This document shows positions 35,921-44,979 of a DNA stretch of 64,000 nt, in pieces. Origin of the DNA: Bacillus sp. MUM 116 (GTDB lineage Bacteria > Bacillota > Bacilli > Bacillales > Cytobacillaceae); the NCBI RefSeq assembly GCF_001866655.1, contig NZ_MLYR01000029.1, positions 56,257 to 120,256 on the forward strand, written 5' to 3'. The notes under the pieces were generated by a model, which saw only the letters and a list, made by a program, of their open reading frames with translations, was not told where the DNA came from and searched no databases. Position 1 is the stretch's first letter. Each line of letters starts with the position of its first letter. Made by a program: the position numbers and the translations under genes.

Positions 35921-36088
35921 ATGAGAGAATACATTTTTCTTCTTGATGAATCTGTTGATTCTCGAGAAGTTAAGATTAAAGCAGCAGGAATGATGGAAGC
36001 CTTCAAAAAAGCAAAGGAATTTCGAAAAAAAATTATGGTAAATACCAAGAAAAATGTTCGTATGATGTTTAAATGTGTTAAGTATTAA
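35921..36088 (+). CDS. small basic hypothetical protein
   Basis: 55 residues (MREYIFLLDESVDSREVKIK..., ending MFKCVKY). The strand then Lys-rich helix pattern suggests a small RNA- or DNA-associated protein, but no family is recognised. AAAGGTGAAG precedes the ATG at 35921; the frame extending to 35903 includes this site. Monocistronic. Confidence 0.55.
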   Translation: MREYIFLLDESVDSREVKIKAAGMMEAFKKAKEFRKKIMVNTKKNVRMMFKCVKY

Positions 36089-36133
36089 TTAAATAGTAGA
36101 AAATTAGGAAAATAGACTAGTTAGAAAAGAGAG

Positions 36134-36151
36134 TTGATAACTTGTTATCAA
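36134..36151. repeat. short palindrome
   Basis: TTGATAAC-TT-GTTATCAA, perfect 8-bp arms, 20 bases before a strong terminator. Could be an operator or the upper part of a composite terminator. Confidence 0.4.
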
Positions 36152-36170
36152 AACTTTATATGGATCAATA

Positions 36171-36217
36171 AAGGAGAACACTTGTGATGATCACAGGAAG
36201 GTGTTCTCCTTTTATTT
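36171..36217 (+). terminator. intrinsic terminator
   Basis: AAGGAGAACAC/GTGTTCTCCTT perfect 11-bp stem, with an inner GTGAT/ATCAC hairpin, followed by TTTTATTT. Confidence 0.85.
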
Positions 36218-36337
36218 ACCCATCACCTATATTGGTCCCAATCTAGTTGCTGAGAATGAAGTCAACCAGGTTCACACGTAACCGCACCTTTGATGTATAT
36301 AAGAATCGCCTTCCCTTGACGCCCCCTTGTCAAAAAG

Positions 36338-37081
36338 TTACTTTTTCTTTCCGTTGTTTGTTTTTTGCTCCTTACGACTTGCGGCCTTTTCTTTTGCAGC
36401 TTGAGAAACTTGTTGTCCGTGGTTGGTTCTTGTTGTTGCTGTTGATTTTTTTGATGCAGCCGGTGCTGTAGGAGTTGTCGTTTTCTTGCTCGTCCAGCCA
36501 GTCTTAGTAGTTTTTGCATGCGATACTGTGTTTGGAACAGTTGTTTTTGTCCCTGCGGTAGTTGGCTTTGAACTGATAGTCTCTGGTTTTGAACTGCTTG
36601 TCTTTGAAGTAGCACGAACAGTTGTCGTTTTCTTTTGAATTGCTGTATTGGCTTTATTGCTCTTGCTGTCACTTGGATAAGAAGTTTTAGTGAAAGTAAT
36701 AGGATTGGAATTCGTAACTTGCATTTCTTTAATAACTGTTGTTATTGTTCGGTCATTCAAAGCTGTTTCTGCTTTTGTTTTTTGTAAAGAAACTTTCAGC
36801 GTTGTTTTCTCTTGATTGATGTTATTCGCTGTTTTTTGCGTTGGGACCTCGCCCTTATTTCTCTCATTGTTTGAGTTATCCACTAAATTTTTCTTTAGAA
36901 CATTCCCCTTTTTTTCTGACTGGTTTATCTTATCTCCTGTTTGTTTTTCTCTGGAGAGGGTTGAATCCATTCCTTGTGTTATTTGTTTCATCGTATGATC
37001 TCCGAACAAAGCGTTAGTAACAGAAAACGTAACCGATCCGACTAACACCATAGTAAGAGCTCCTTTGGTTAGGTTGTTCAT
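36338..37081 (-). CDS. exported or anchored low-complexity Thr/Lys-rich protein
   Basis: 247 residues. One N-terminal hydrophobic segment (TKGALTMVLVGSVTFSVTNA) acts as signal or anchor. The remainder is Thr, Lys, Ser, Asn and Gln rich without recognisable domains (for example TTVRATSKTSSSKPETISSK) and ends in a very basic tail (RKEQKTNNGKKK). It resembles wall-associated low-complexity proteins of Bacillus. AAAAGGGG precedes the ATG at 37081. No strong terminator seen. Confidence 0.6.
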   Translation of the reverse strand: MNNLTKGALTMVLVGSVTFSVTNALFGDHTMKQITQGMDSTLSREKQTGDKINQSEKKGNVLKKNLVDNSNNERNKGEVPTQKTANNINQEKTTLKVSLQKTKAETALNDRTITTVIKEMQVTNSNPITFTKTSYPSDSKSNKANTAIQKKTTTVRATSKTSSSKPETISSKPTTAGTKTTVPNTVSHAKTTKTGWTSKKTTTPTAPAASKKSTATTRTNHGQQVSQAAKEKAASRKEQKTNNGKKK

Positions 37082-37382
37082 TTGTTTCCCCTTTTAACTT
37101 TCTATGTACGATTTCCTTACAAACTTCGACCAACAGAAATCATTTGTGAGGGTAAAGTGACTAGTCATATTTTCTTATTTCACCTTCAACCTTCAAAGCA
37201 ATTTTACCCAATATGTAGTCCATTACCATCAAAATTTCAAAACATCTCCCCCTACCCCCATAATCCAGCAACGATAACCTAACCTTTTTAAGGCAGTCAA
37301 TTTTTGTCGAAAAACAATGTCCACTGGAGACGGACATTCAGTTAAAAAGTCCACGGGCGGTGCCTGTCACTGGAGGAGTTAT
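37082..37382. other. intergenic region with GTGCCTGTCAC-type repeat element
   Basis: About 300 bp between divergent genes. Positions 37318-37336 form TGTCC-N9-GGACA, and 37357-37373 read GCGGTGCCTGTCACTGG, directly abutting GGAGG of the next gene. From memory, short GTGACAGGCACC/GGGGACGG repeats are dispersed in Bacillus-group genomes. The element therefore may supply this gene's ribosome binding region. No gene here. Confidence 0.5.
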
Positions 37383-40300
37383 ATGAATCGAATTTTTAGA
37401 TGGATGGTTCGGTCGTTGTTTGCGCCTGTTACGGGAAACGGCGGAGCGGTGGCGAGTACACTTGGTTTTTTCTTGGGTTTTTTACCTTTATATAGTGCCA
37501 GAATTCCATTAATGCTGGCACTTTCGCTCATATTTCGTTTAAATATTATCGCTCTTTTTTTTGGAACGTTGATCACCATTTTTATTCCGATGGTTCGTCA
37601 TTTGCCGTTCCTTAATTTAGATATTTGGGAAGGATATATGAATCGTTGGCTATCCTCTACCCTAAAAACGGAAATACAGGTTTCCCAATCGATTTCAACT
37701 GGAATCTTGGGAGGCTTGGTTGGTCTTGTCTGCTACTTTTTCTTCCATTGGTTTTACAATTTAGGGATGAAAAAAAGTGAACGAGATCATGAGCATGTTT
37801 TTCTTGATCCGGCGAAAAGACGCTGGTCAATTATTGTCCGGATGACAACAGGCTTCAGTATATTTATTCTTTTGGTATCGAAGATTTTCATTGACAGCCT
37901 TTATAATGATCCAATTTTTCCTAAACTTCAATTGAATGAAAGCGCAGAAACGAGCAGGATTGTATCAATAAATCAACCCTTAAATAAAAAACATCTTGCC
38001 GACCAGTTTCAAAAAACGAACCCTTCCCCGCTTATTCAACAGACCAATGTCCAAAGGAATCAAATGACAGGTAAACAAGAAGTATATGGTTTTTACGTAA
38101 ATTGGGATGAAAACAGCAAAACTTCTTTTAAAAAACATATCGGCTCAATTACAACCTTAATTCCAGAGTGGCTGCAGCTTAAACCTAATCTTACCTTGAA
38201 AGCCAGCACTGATTCGTCAATAACAGCTGAGTTAAAAAAACATCAGGTAAAAATACTGCCATTAGTGAATAATTTTATTCATAATAAATGGGATGGAGGA
38301 GCCCTTCACCGATTATTTACCACTCCCGGTGCTGAAGATCGTTTTATTCAACAAATGCTTACGTACGTGAGAACCAATCACTTTGATGGGATCAATATTG
38401 ACTTTGAAGAGATCCAGCCGAAAGACAAAGCGAATTTAACAAATTTTATCGATAAAGTATCAAAAGCCTTTCATCAGCACGGACTGATGGTCACAATGGA
38501 TGTACCGCCAATGAACACGAATTTTGACTATTCTTCCTTGGCGGCAGTTGTTGACCGAATGCTGGTCATGCTCTATGATCAGCACAACTCAACGAGTAAA
38601 CCTGGACCCGTTGCTCCAACGGACTGGGCAAAGGCAAGTTTAAATCATCTAAATCATGTAATCCCATCTGAAAAATTAATTGTCAGTTTGGGAAGCTTCG
38701 GTTACGACTGGGAAGAAAACACAAAATGGCCCGCGGAGACACTTACCTTCGGAGACGTCATGGAGCTCGGAATGGGGACGAATCTGCAAATCCATTGGAA
38801 TAAGCAAGCAGGAAACCCCTATTTCCGTTACAAAATAGAAGAAAAAAACCATATTGTTTGGTTTTTAGATGGAGCTACCTTTTATAACCAAATGAAAGCT
38901 GCGATGGCTTCCGGGTCAAAAGGAATCGCTGTTTGGCGCCTTGGCTCTGAGGATCCTGCAATCTGGAAATATATGAATCAGCCAAAGGTCATGGACCATC
39001 CATCTAATGCATTGAAAACCTTAGTCAGTCCTGAACCTGTTCATTATACCGGTGATGGAGAGATTTTAAAAATTGCGTCACCCTCAGAAAATGGAAATAG
39101 AACAATTCAAACCGATTCACAGGGTTGGATACAAAATGAAACCTATACAAAATTACCAAAGCCGTTCGAAGTGGTTCGTTTTGGTAATGTGGAAGGAAAG
39201 AAAGTTGTACTTACCTTTGATGATGGACCTGACCCAAAATACACGACACAAATATTAGACATTTTAGACAAAAATCATATAAAGGCAGCCTTCTTTATCG
39301 TTGGGCAAAATGCATTGCAATACCCTGAACTGGTTAAAAGGATGTATCATGAAGGCCATGAAATTGGCAACCATACCTTTACCCATCCGAATGTTGCTTC
39401 CACGTCACCAACACAAACTAAAATGGAACTAAATGCAAACCAACGGCTTTTTCAGGAAATTACGGGTCATTCCATGAATCTATTCCGTCCGCCCTATGTG
39501 GCCGATGCAGAACCGAGTACAAAGAACGAGCTATTGCCGATATTAAGGGCGCAGGGAATGGGTTATACCATGGTTGGTGAAGCCATTGACTCTGAAGATT
39601 GGCAAAAACCTTCTAGTAAAGAGATCGTTAAGCGAGTAGTAGAACAACTGCCGAATGGAAATATTATCCTGATGCACGATGCCGGTGGTGACCGCTCCCA
39701 CACCGTAAAGGCTTTGCCGATCCTTATTAAAGAATTGAAAAAGCGTGGCTACACCTTTACCACCATTGCTCAGCTAATCGGTAAAGATAATCAGGAATTT
39801 ATGCCACCTGCCGATGCGGACCGGCCATATTTTGTCTATGACAAAGCGGTATTTACGCTTGCGCAAGTTTGGCATTTTTGGTTAAGTATACTTTTCTATT
39901 CTGCGATAGTTTTAGGAATTTTACGACTTATCCTCTTCATCTTCCTTTCTAGGAAACAAGTAAAAAGGTATAAAAAAACGGAGATTGACCCTAGTTTTAC
40001 CCCTTTTGTCAGTGTTGTGATTGCTGCCTATAACGAGGAAAAAGTTATTTCCAAAACGATTGATTCGATTTTATCCAGTGATTACACTAAATTTGAGGTG
40101 CTAGTGATCGACGATGGTTCAAAGGATGACACAGCAGATTTTGTTGAAAAAACCTATGTGGACCATTCTCAAGTACGATTAATTAAAAAAGCGAATGGCG
40201 GAAAATCTTCTGCTGTGAATCTTGGCTTTAAAGAAGCAATTGGAGAAATCGTGGTTGCACTTGATGCGGATACAGTTATTGCGGAAAATGCAATTTCCCT

Positions 40301-41099
40301 GCTAGTAAATCATTTTAAAAATGAAAAAGTAGCGGCCGTTTCAGGCAATGTAAAAGTCGGGAATAAAGGTAACCTCTTGACAAACTGGCAGCATATCGAA
40401 TATGTGACCGGCTTTAACCTGGAGAGAAGAGCCTTTGCTACGCTCAATTGCATTACCGTTGTGCCAGGTGCAATCGGTGCATGGAGAAAGAGCGACGTAG
40501 AAGAAGCTGGATATTTTCAGGAGGATACACTTGCAGAAGATACCGATATCACCCTTACCCTTTTACGCCAAGGGAAAAAGATTGAATTTGAAGAAAAAGC
40601 TTATGCCTTTACCGAAGTACCGGAGGATCTTAAAAGCCTGGCAAAGCAGCGTTACCGTTGGGTTTATGGTACTCTGCAATGCTTATGGAAACATCGGGGG
40701 GCTTTATTCAATAAAAAACATCCTTCATTAGGATATATCGGCCTGCCAAACATGTGGCTTTTCCAATATCTTTATCAAACGATATCGCCAATTGCGGATC
40801 TCTTATTCATTATCGCTCTATTTGGCGATCACCCGGGAAGAGCAGCGATTGTATTTACCCTATTTTACTTACTGGATTTCACTACATGTGTTTACGCATT
40901 CCGATTGGAGAAAGAAAACCCTAAACCGCTAGCTTCCTTATTTCTGCAGAGAATTTTGTACAAGCAGATCATGACGTATGTCGTAATCAAATCAATCTTC
41001 TCGGCATTAAGGGGAGTAGCAGTTGGTTGGAATAAATTGAAACGAAATGGGAATGTCACCCAGGAATCAAATATCGCAAACGTAGAAGAAAATATGTAA
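37383..41099 (+). CDS. four-domain exopolysaccharide protein: DUF2062, GH18, NodB deacetylase, GT2 synthase
   Basis: 1238 residues. Domain order: DUF2062 with two to three helices (1-150), a membrane anchor near 170, and an extracellular GH18 domain (about 230-530; catalytic FDGINIDFEE, MLYDQHN). Next are a NodB/CE4 deacetylase (about 605-800; LTFDDGPDP, EIGNHTFTHPN, FRPPY), a helix near 830, and a cytosolic GT2 synthase (about 875-1100; VVIAAYNEE, DDGS, DADT, EDTD, QRYRW). C-terminal helices follow. It combines in one chain the activities of PgaB- and PgaC-like proteins, so it may make and modify a poly-N-acetylglucosamine-like polymer. GGAGG before the ATG at 37383 sets the start. Monocistronic. 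Confidence 0.9.
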   Translation: MNRIFRWMVRSLFAPVTGNGGAVASTLGFFLGFLPLYSARIPLMLALSLIFRLNIIALFFGTLITIFIPMVRHLPFLNLDIWEGYMNRWLSSTLKTEIQVSQSISTGILGGLVGLVCYFFFHWFYNLGMKKSERDHEHVFLDPAKRRWSIIVRMTTGFSIFILLVSKIFIDSLYNDPIFPKLQLNESAETSRIVSINQPLNKKHLADQFQKTNPSPLIQQTNVQRNQMTGKQEVYGFYVNWDENSKTSFKKHIGSITTLIPEWLQLKPNLTLKASTDSSITAELKKHQVKILPLVNNFIHNKWDGGALHRLFTTPGAEDRFIQQMLTYVRTNHFDGINIDFEEIQPKDKANLTNFIDKVSKAFHQHGLMVTMDVPPMNTNFDYSSLAAVVDRMLVMLYDQHNSTSKPGPVAPTDWAKASLNHLNHVIPSEKLIVSLGSFGYDWEENTKWPAETLTFGDVMELGMGTNLQIHWNKQAGNPYFRYKIEEKNHIVWFLDGATFYNQMKAAMASGSKGIAVWRLGSEDPAIWKYMNQPKVMDHPSNALKTLVSPEPVHYTGDGEILKIASPSENGNRTIQTDSQGWIQNETYTKLPKPFEVVRFGNVEGKKVVLTFDDGPDPKYTTQILDILDKNHIKAAFFIVGQNALQYPELVKRMYHEGHEIGNHTFTHPNVASTSPTQTKMELNANQRLFQEITGHSMNLFRPPYVADAEPSTKNELLPILRAQGMGYTMVGEAIDSEDWQKPSSKEIVKRVVEQLPNGNIILMHDAGGDRSHTVKALPILIKELKKRGYTFTTIAQLIGKDNQEFMPPADADRPYFVYDKAVFTLAQVWHFWLSILFYSAIVLGILRLILFIFLSRKQVKRYKKTEIDPSFTPFVSVVIAAYNEEKVISKTIDSILSSDYTKFEVLVIDDGSKDDTADFVEKTYVDHSQVRLIKKANGGKSSAVNLGFKEAIGEIVVALDADTVIAENAISLLVNHFKNEKVAAVSGNVKVGNKGNLLTNWQHIEYVTGFNLERRAFATLNCITVVPGAIGAWRKSDVEEAGYFQEDTLAEDTDITLTLLRQGKKIEFEEKAYAFTEVPEDLKSLAKQRYRWVYGTLQCLWKHRGALFNKKHPSLGYIGLPNMWLFQYLYQTISPIADLLFIIALFGDHPGRAAIVFTLFYLLDFTTCVYAFRLEKENPKPLASLFLQRILYKQIMTYVVIKSIFSALRGVAVGWNKLKRNGNVTQESNIANVEENM

Positions 41100-41114
41100 A
41101 TTTCATTACTGTAC

Positions 41115-41147
41115 AGGTCCTTCCCGTTTGGGGAGGACCTTTTTTTG
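41115..41147 (+). terminator. intrinsic terminator
   Basis: AGGTCC-T-TCCC/GGGAGGACCT stem with one bulge and seven T. Confidence 0.85.
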
Positions 41148-41232
41148 GAAAAAATAAAAATGCGGAAATTGAACTATATTTGCTTTGATTACCAATTTAA
41201 ATTAAACCTGTTTTCATAAATTTTGGGGAACA

Positions 41233-42813
41233 TTACTTATGGTAAGGATACTTCTGTTTTAGATAGTGTAAAAATGCAGTAACAACTTGTGGACCAGATT
41301 CTACGAGTTTACCTTGTTCAAATGCAGTAAATTCATCACCTCCAGAAGCTAAATAATTACTTACCGCTACTTCATATTCCTTGTTAGGCTGAAGAAATTG
41401 TCCCTTCCTATCTTTCAGTACAGTAATACGGCTGCCAATTGGAGAATTGGGATCCCAACGATACGATAAACCAACAGTTTGCAGCATATCATTTTCCTGA
41501 TCTTTCCTCCACTGCTGCTCTAAAGCTAGTTTAATTTGGCTTCCTGTTAAAGTTACTTTACAGACACGATGGCCAAAGGGCATAGTTCTATAAAGCTGTT
41601 CTAAAGTGTACCTCCCTTTCTTTAAACTTTCCCGCATTTCGCCTTGATGGACAAAGGCGATATCAACTCCCATGGCCTTCCGCTCTGATTCTGCAATCAT
41701 TTTCGCTAACGGAGATTCACCGTTTATATCTTGCTTCCGGGTTATATCTTCAGGAATTTCTCCTTGGATATTATTAAAACGGTTCCCTATTTTTTCTTTA
41801 TATTTATTAATAAGGGATAAGGTTTCTTGATCCGGCTTAATATTTTCATGTGAAGTGACAATAATCATTGCTTCTTTCTTAACAATGTCTTTCGAATTTC
41901 GGTCAATTTTAAGGTTTACTTGAGAAAAAGCTTTTCCATAAGAATAAGATTGAACAATTAGTTTACCATCAACAATGGTATTGGCATAATCATGGCTATG
42001 GCCTGCAAAAATAACGTCTACCTCATCATCGATTTTTGATGCCATCTCCATTAAAGCGTCTTGGGGATTTGCACCTGTCCGATCAGATTTAGCTGAAACA
42101 TGTGCCAGTACAACAATGGCTTTTATCCCTTGTTCCTTTAAAAGCTTCACCGTTCGATTTATCGCTGTAACTTCATCCGTAATCACAACTTCTTTTCGGT
42201 TTTCCGGGATTACATAAAGATTCGTCTCAGTTGTGACCACACCAATAAAACCAATATTGATACCGTCAATTTGCTTAATTACATAAGGGTGAAGGAAAGG
42301 AGTCCCAGTTTTATTATCGATGATATTTGCAGAAATGTAGGAAGCATTTGCACCTTGAAAATAACCTGTTTTTTCATGGAATCCTCCATAAATAAGGCGT
42401 TTCATTTCTTTTACGCCTCGGTCTAATTCATGATTTCCGGGTGTCCCAATATCAAAGTGCAGCAGGTTTAGGAATTCGATTGTGGGTTCGTCATAAAATT
42501 GAGAAGAGATTGGTGGGCTTCCTCCAACCATATCACCTGCATGAACTAGTAGTGTATTGGGGTTTTTTTGTTTATATTTTTTTAAATAGGCAGCCAGGTA
42601 TTCGGCTCCACCTGCCTTAGTCCCTGAAACACTTTGATAAGTGGTGAGTTGGCCATGAAAATCATTAACACCTAACAATTGGACTTGAATGTAACGGTTG
42701 GATGTGGAATGACTCATTGTGGAATGATTGGATGAAAATGGGGTGAGTTCATAAGCGCAAAAAATGGTAAGTACCAAGATGAACAAAGAAGACATGATCT
42801 GAAATTTTATCAA
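41233..42813 (-). CDS. exported 5'-nucleotidase / 2',3'-cyclic phosphodiesterase (UshA family)
   Basis: 526 residues. An N-terminal signal or anchor (FQIMSSLFILVLTIFCAYEL) is followed by a calcineurin-like metallophosphatase domain (GVNDFHGQ, HAGDMVGGSP, GNHELDRG, VIFAGHSHDYA). A C-terminal 5'-nucleotidase domain comes next (EIPEDITRKQDINGESPLAK, VSNYLASGGDEF). It hydrolyses extracellular nucleotides for phosphate and nucleoside scavenging. The start is the TTG at 42813, because GAGGGAGGG lies eight bases upstream. The ATG at 42870 has no site. Monocistronic. Confidence 0.9.
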   Translation of the reverse strand: MIKFQIMSSLFILVLTIFCAYELTPFSSNHSTMSHSTSNRYIQVQLLGVNDFHGQLTTYQSVSGTKAGGAEYLAAYLKKYKQKNPNTLLVHAGDMVGGSPPISSQFYDEPTIEFLNLLHFDIGTPGNHELDRGVKEMKRLIYGGFHEKTGYFQGANASYISANIIDNKTGTPFLHPYVIKQIDGINIGFIGVVTTETNLYVIPENRKEVVITDEVTAINRTVKLLKEQGIKAIVVLAHVSAKSDRTGANPQDALMEMASKIDDEVDVIFAGHSHDYANTIVDGKLIVQSYSYGKAFSQVNLKIDRNSKDIVKKEAMIIVTSHENIKPDQETLSLINKYKEKIGNRFNNIQGEIPEDITRKQDINGESPLAKMIAESERKAMGVDIAFVHQGEMRESLKKGRYTLEQLYRTMPFGHRVCKVTLTGSQIKLALEQQWRKDQENDMLQTVGLSYRWDPNSPIGSRITVLKDRKGQFLQPNKEYEVAVSNYLASGGDEFTAFEQGKLVESGPQVVTAFLHYLKQKYPYHK

Positions 42814-42990
42814 CTTCCGATCCCTCCCTCTAGATGTAAATTTAGGATAACTTTGGAATTTTAAATCCATTTAAAGGGAGTGTAAAGTTTTTGTTGCAAT
42901 TTATTTATTATATTTTTACTTTTAATCCATACAATCTTAATGAACTATTTCTATAATGGAATTGTATAAAATGAAAATACGAGGAGGATA

Positions 42991-43176
42991 ATGATGTATT
43001 TGAAAAAACTCACTGCAAAAAAACCGGTTACGATTGATTATGATGAAAATGGTGCCTTACAAACAGTGGAAGGGCGTGTATATCGGCTTAATTTATTTGA
43101 ACAAATACTTTCTCTAAAGGATAAAAAAGAAAAGCTTTTCACGATTCATTTATCTTGTATTAGACGTATTTATTAA
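42991..43176 (+). CDS. small YolD-like hypothetical protein
   Basis: 61 residues. The pattern VEGRVYRLNLFEQILSLKDK ending IHLSCIRRIY resembles the small beta-domain of YolD-like proteins, although it is short. GAGGAGG lies just upstream of ATGATG; 42994 is equally possible. Divergent from the 5'-nucleotidase gene. Confidence 0.5.
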   Translation: MMYLKKLTAKKPVTIDYDENGALQTVEGRVYRLNLFEQILSLKDKKEKLFTIHLSCIRRIY

Positions 43177-43316
43177 TTCCTATTCGCTCTCTTCTTCTTC
43201 TCAACCGATTCTTTTTTATCCTTCAGCTACTTATTGCCTCTCTGTTTTATATCTTAAAATTTTTCCTTTTCATAACGTGTTTATTTTGGGCACGAATTAT
43301 TAAAACATCCATAAAT

Positions 43317-43341
43317 AAAAAACCCCATTTTGGGGTTTTTT
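43317..43341. terminator. bidirectional terminator
   Basis: AAAAAACCCC/GGGGTTTTTT with an ATTTT loop, between convergent genes. Confidence 0.8.
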
Positions 43342-43345
43342 ATGG

Positions 43346-43786
43346 TTATCCGCTACTTTCCAGGATTTCTTTTATTTTTTTCAGGTCTTTATTGTTTGCT
43401 TTTTTCATCATCAAGCCCATGAACGGTGTAAACCATTTTGAAAATCCTGTGGGATTCCCTCTATTTCGAAGCGTCATTCTCGTTCCATTGTTCTCATTTG
43501 ATTCCCAAGTGTATGTCGTTTCCATTGGAAAAGGACCGTCTGCAGTTTTCATGATAAGCTTTTGTTCTGCAATATAGTCAACCACTTCATAAACATAGGC
43601 AAGTTCTCGACCCAAAAATTGCGCCTTGTAAGCGATTTTTGAACCAATCGTTAACGGTGTTGGAGTTTGCCATTTTACTGATTTGATATTGGCATACCAT
43701 TCTGGAGCATGGTCAGGATTAGCAGCATACTCCGCTACATTTTTAATAGGCGAGCGAATCGTTATTTCTGTTAAGACATCTACCAT
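43346..43786 (-). CDS. SRPBCC (START/Bet v1-like) ligand-binding protein
   Basis: 146 residues of the polyketide cyclase/SRPBCC superfamily: TEITIRSPIKNVAEYAANPDH at the start, PEWYANIKSVKW, and TTYTWESNENNGTRMTLRNR. It probably binds a hydrophobic ligand; enzymatic activity is unproven. GAAAGGAC precedes the ATG. It is the second gene of an operon with the ArsR-SRPBCC regulator, 33 bases downstream. Confidence 0.8.
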   Translation of the reverse strand: MVDVLTEITIRSPIKNVAEYAANPDHAPEWYANIKSVKWQTPTPLTIGSKIAYKAQFLGRELAYVYEVVDYIAEQKLIMKTADGPFPMETTYTWESNENNGTRMTLRNRGNPTGFSKWFTPFMGLMMKKANNKDLKKIKEILESSG

Positions 43787-43819
43787 ATCTTAAGTCCTTT
43801 CCTCTATTCAACCATTATT

Positions 43820-44611
43820 TTAAAGTTTATTTTTTTCTACATAATTTTTCAGCAAGGTGCCAAGCAGATATTTCCAGCCTTCGGTGTGTTCCTGTTCCCA
43901 GTTTTCGCGGATAATCCCAGACGCATGATGGGAAAGCTGAAGCAGTGTTCCCCCATCCTTTTCTATGAGACGGTACGTATAAGAACTATTTACTGCTCCC
44001 TGCATTCCTAAATGACCATTTAGACGGATTTCTTCCGGCGCATTCACAAAGTATACTTTCCCCCATACGGCTCCTTGATTGTCTCCCCATTTTTCAATAA
44101 ATTGTCCTCCTGGGGATGGATCGAATGTAAACTGAGATGGCACCCCTTTTGGCGCCAAACGAAATTCCCACCAATCGCTAGACTGTTCTGTTAAAGCTTT
44201 AAAAACTTGTTCCCTTGGTGCATCGATGAAAACCTCCTGCTCGATTCGAAAAACCTTGCTTTGTTCTTGCTCAGTCATAGTCAAATTTCCTCCTCTTTTT
44301 TCAGCTAGCGACCGTAAATTTAGTAGTGAATTGGCAGCTGATTGCATGTATTTTGCTATCCACCGGTTATGCAACTCCTGAAGTGGAACGGCATTAAGAA
44401 AATTAAGCCGATATTTCCCTTCACGCCGTACCAATACTAAATTTCCTTCTTCAAGGATGTCCAAATGTTTCATAATTGCATACCTTGTGACTTCAGGAAA
44501 ATACTCGTTTAGTTTACCAGTGGTTTTCGGTGTTTCCTTCAGAATATCGAGAATCCTTCTGCGGATTGGATGGCCTAAAGCTTTAAATAATGTGGAAAGT
44601 TCGTCTTCCAT
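43820..44611 (-). CDS. ArsR-family regulator fused to an AHSA1/SRPBCC domain
   Basis: 263 residues. Residues 1-90 are an ArsR-type winged helix (LFKALGHPIRRRILDILKET, VTRYAIMKHLDILEEGNLVL) without the usual metal-binding cysteines. Residues about 115-260 form an AHSA1/SRPBCC domain (EQEVFIDAPREQVFKALTEQ, GGQFIEKWG, GWKYLLGTLLKNYVE). An internal GAGGAGGAAATTTGACT precedes Met112 (44278), so the SRPBCC part may also be made separately. It probably represses its own operon through the palindromes at 44653-44684. AAAGGAT precedes the ATG. Confidence 0.85.
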   Translation of the reverse strand: MEDELSTLFKALGHPIRRRILDILKETPKTTGKLNEYFPEVTRYAIMKHLDILEEGNLVLVRREGKYRLNFLNAVPLQELHNRWIAKYMQSAANSLLNLRSLAEKRGGNLTMTEQEQSKVFRIEQEVFIDAPREQVFKALTEQSSDWWEFRLAPKGVPSQFTFDPSPGGQFIEKWGDNQGAVWGKVYFVNAPEEIRLNGHLGMQGAVNSSYTYRLIEKDGGTLLQLSHHASGIIRENWEQEHTEGWKYLLGTLLKNYVEKNKL

Positions 44612-44652
44612 TCCAACTATCCTTTCTAAAAAGGTATATCGAATTTCATCTC

Positions 44653-44684
44653 ATGTGAATAAATAGTCACATGTTATATGTGAC
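44653..44684. promoter_or_regulatory. overlapping palindromic operators of the ArsR-type regulator
   Basis: CATGTGA-N7-TCACATG (44653-44673) overlaps GTCACAT-N5-ATGTGAC (44666-44684). They lie around and downstream of the expected transcription start, a typical ArsR-repressor arrangement. Confidence 0.7.
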
Positions 44685-44687
44685 CTT

Positions 44688-44716
44688 ATGGTAACATGTA
44701 CTTTAAATACGGTCAA
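44688..44716 (-). promoter_or_regulatory. sigma-A promoter of the arsR-SRPBCC operon
   Basis: Minus strand TTGACC, 17-base spacer, TACCAT, immediately upstream of the palindromes. Confidence 0.7.
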
Positions 44717-44909
44717 GTAAGCAAGTATAAACTTATTATTCTATTTCAACTTCATATTTAACCCTCATTGTGTTTTACTCCTAATAACAAAAGGAAATTA
44801 GGAACCTTCAGCTTGAACAGCCCCCCAATAACTGCGACTACAAGATCTGTTTTGTCCAACCAAATTTTATAGACTGCTTATCGAATCTAATCTCACCGGA
44901 ATTTTGTCC
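44717..44909. other. intergenic stretch
   Basis: AT-rich; no gene, repeat or RNA recognised. Confidence 0.4.
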
Positions 44910-44956
44910 AAAAAATCAGAACGCCCGATCATTCCGATGGGGCGTTCTGATTTTTT
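44910..44956. terminator. strong bidirectional terminator
   Basis: AAAAAATCAGAACGCCC paired with GGGCGTTCTGATTTTTT (17 bp), 13-base loop. Ends the Asn/Lys-rich peptide gene on the minus strand. Confidence 0.9.
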
Positions 44957-44979
44957 AGATGAATTTTTCAATCAATCTA

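Noticed and set aside
36181..36240. GTG/ATG frame behind AAAGGAG at 36171
   Set aside because: The apparent ribosome binding site and first codons are the two arms of a strong terminator hairpin.
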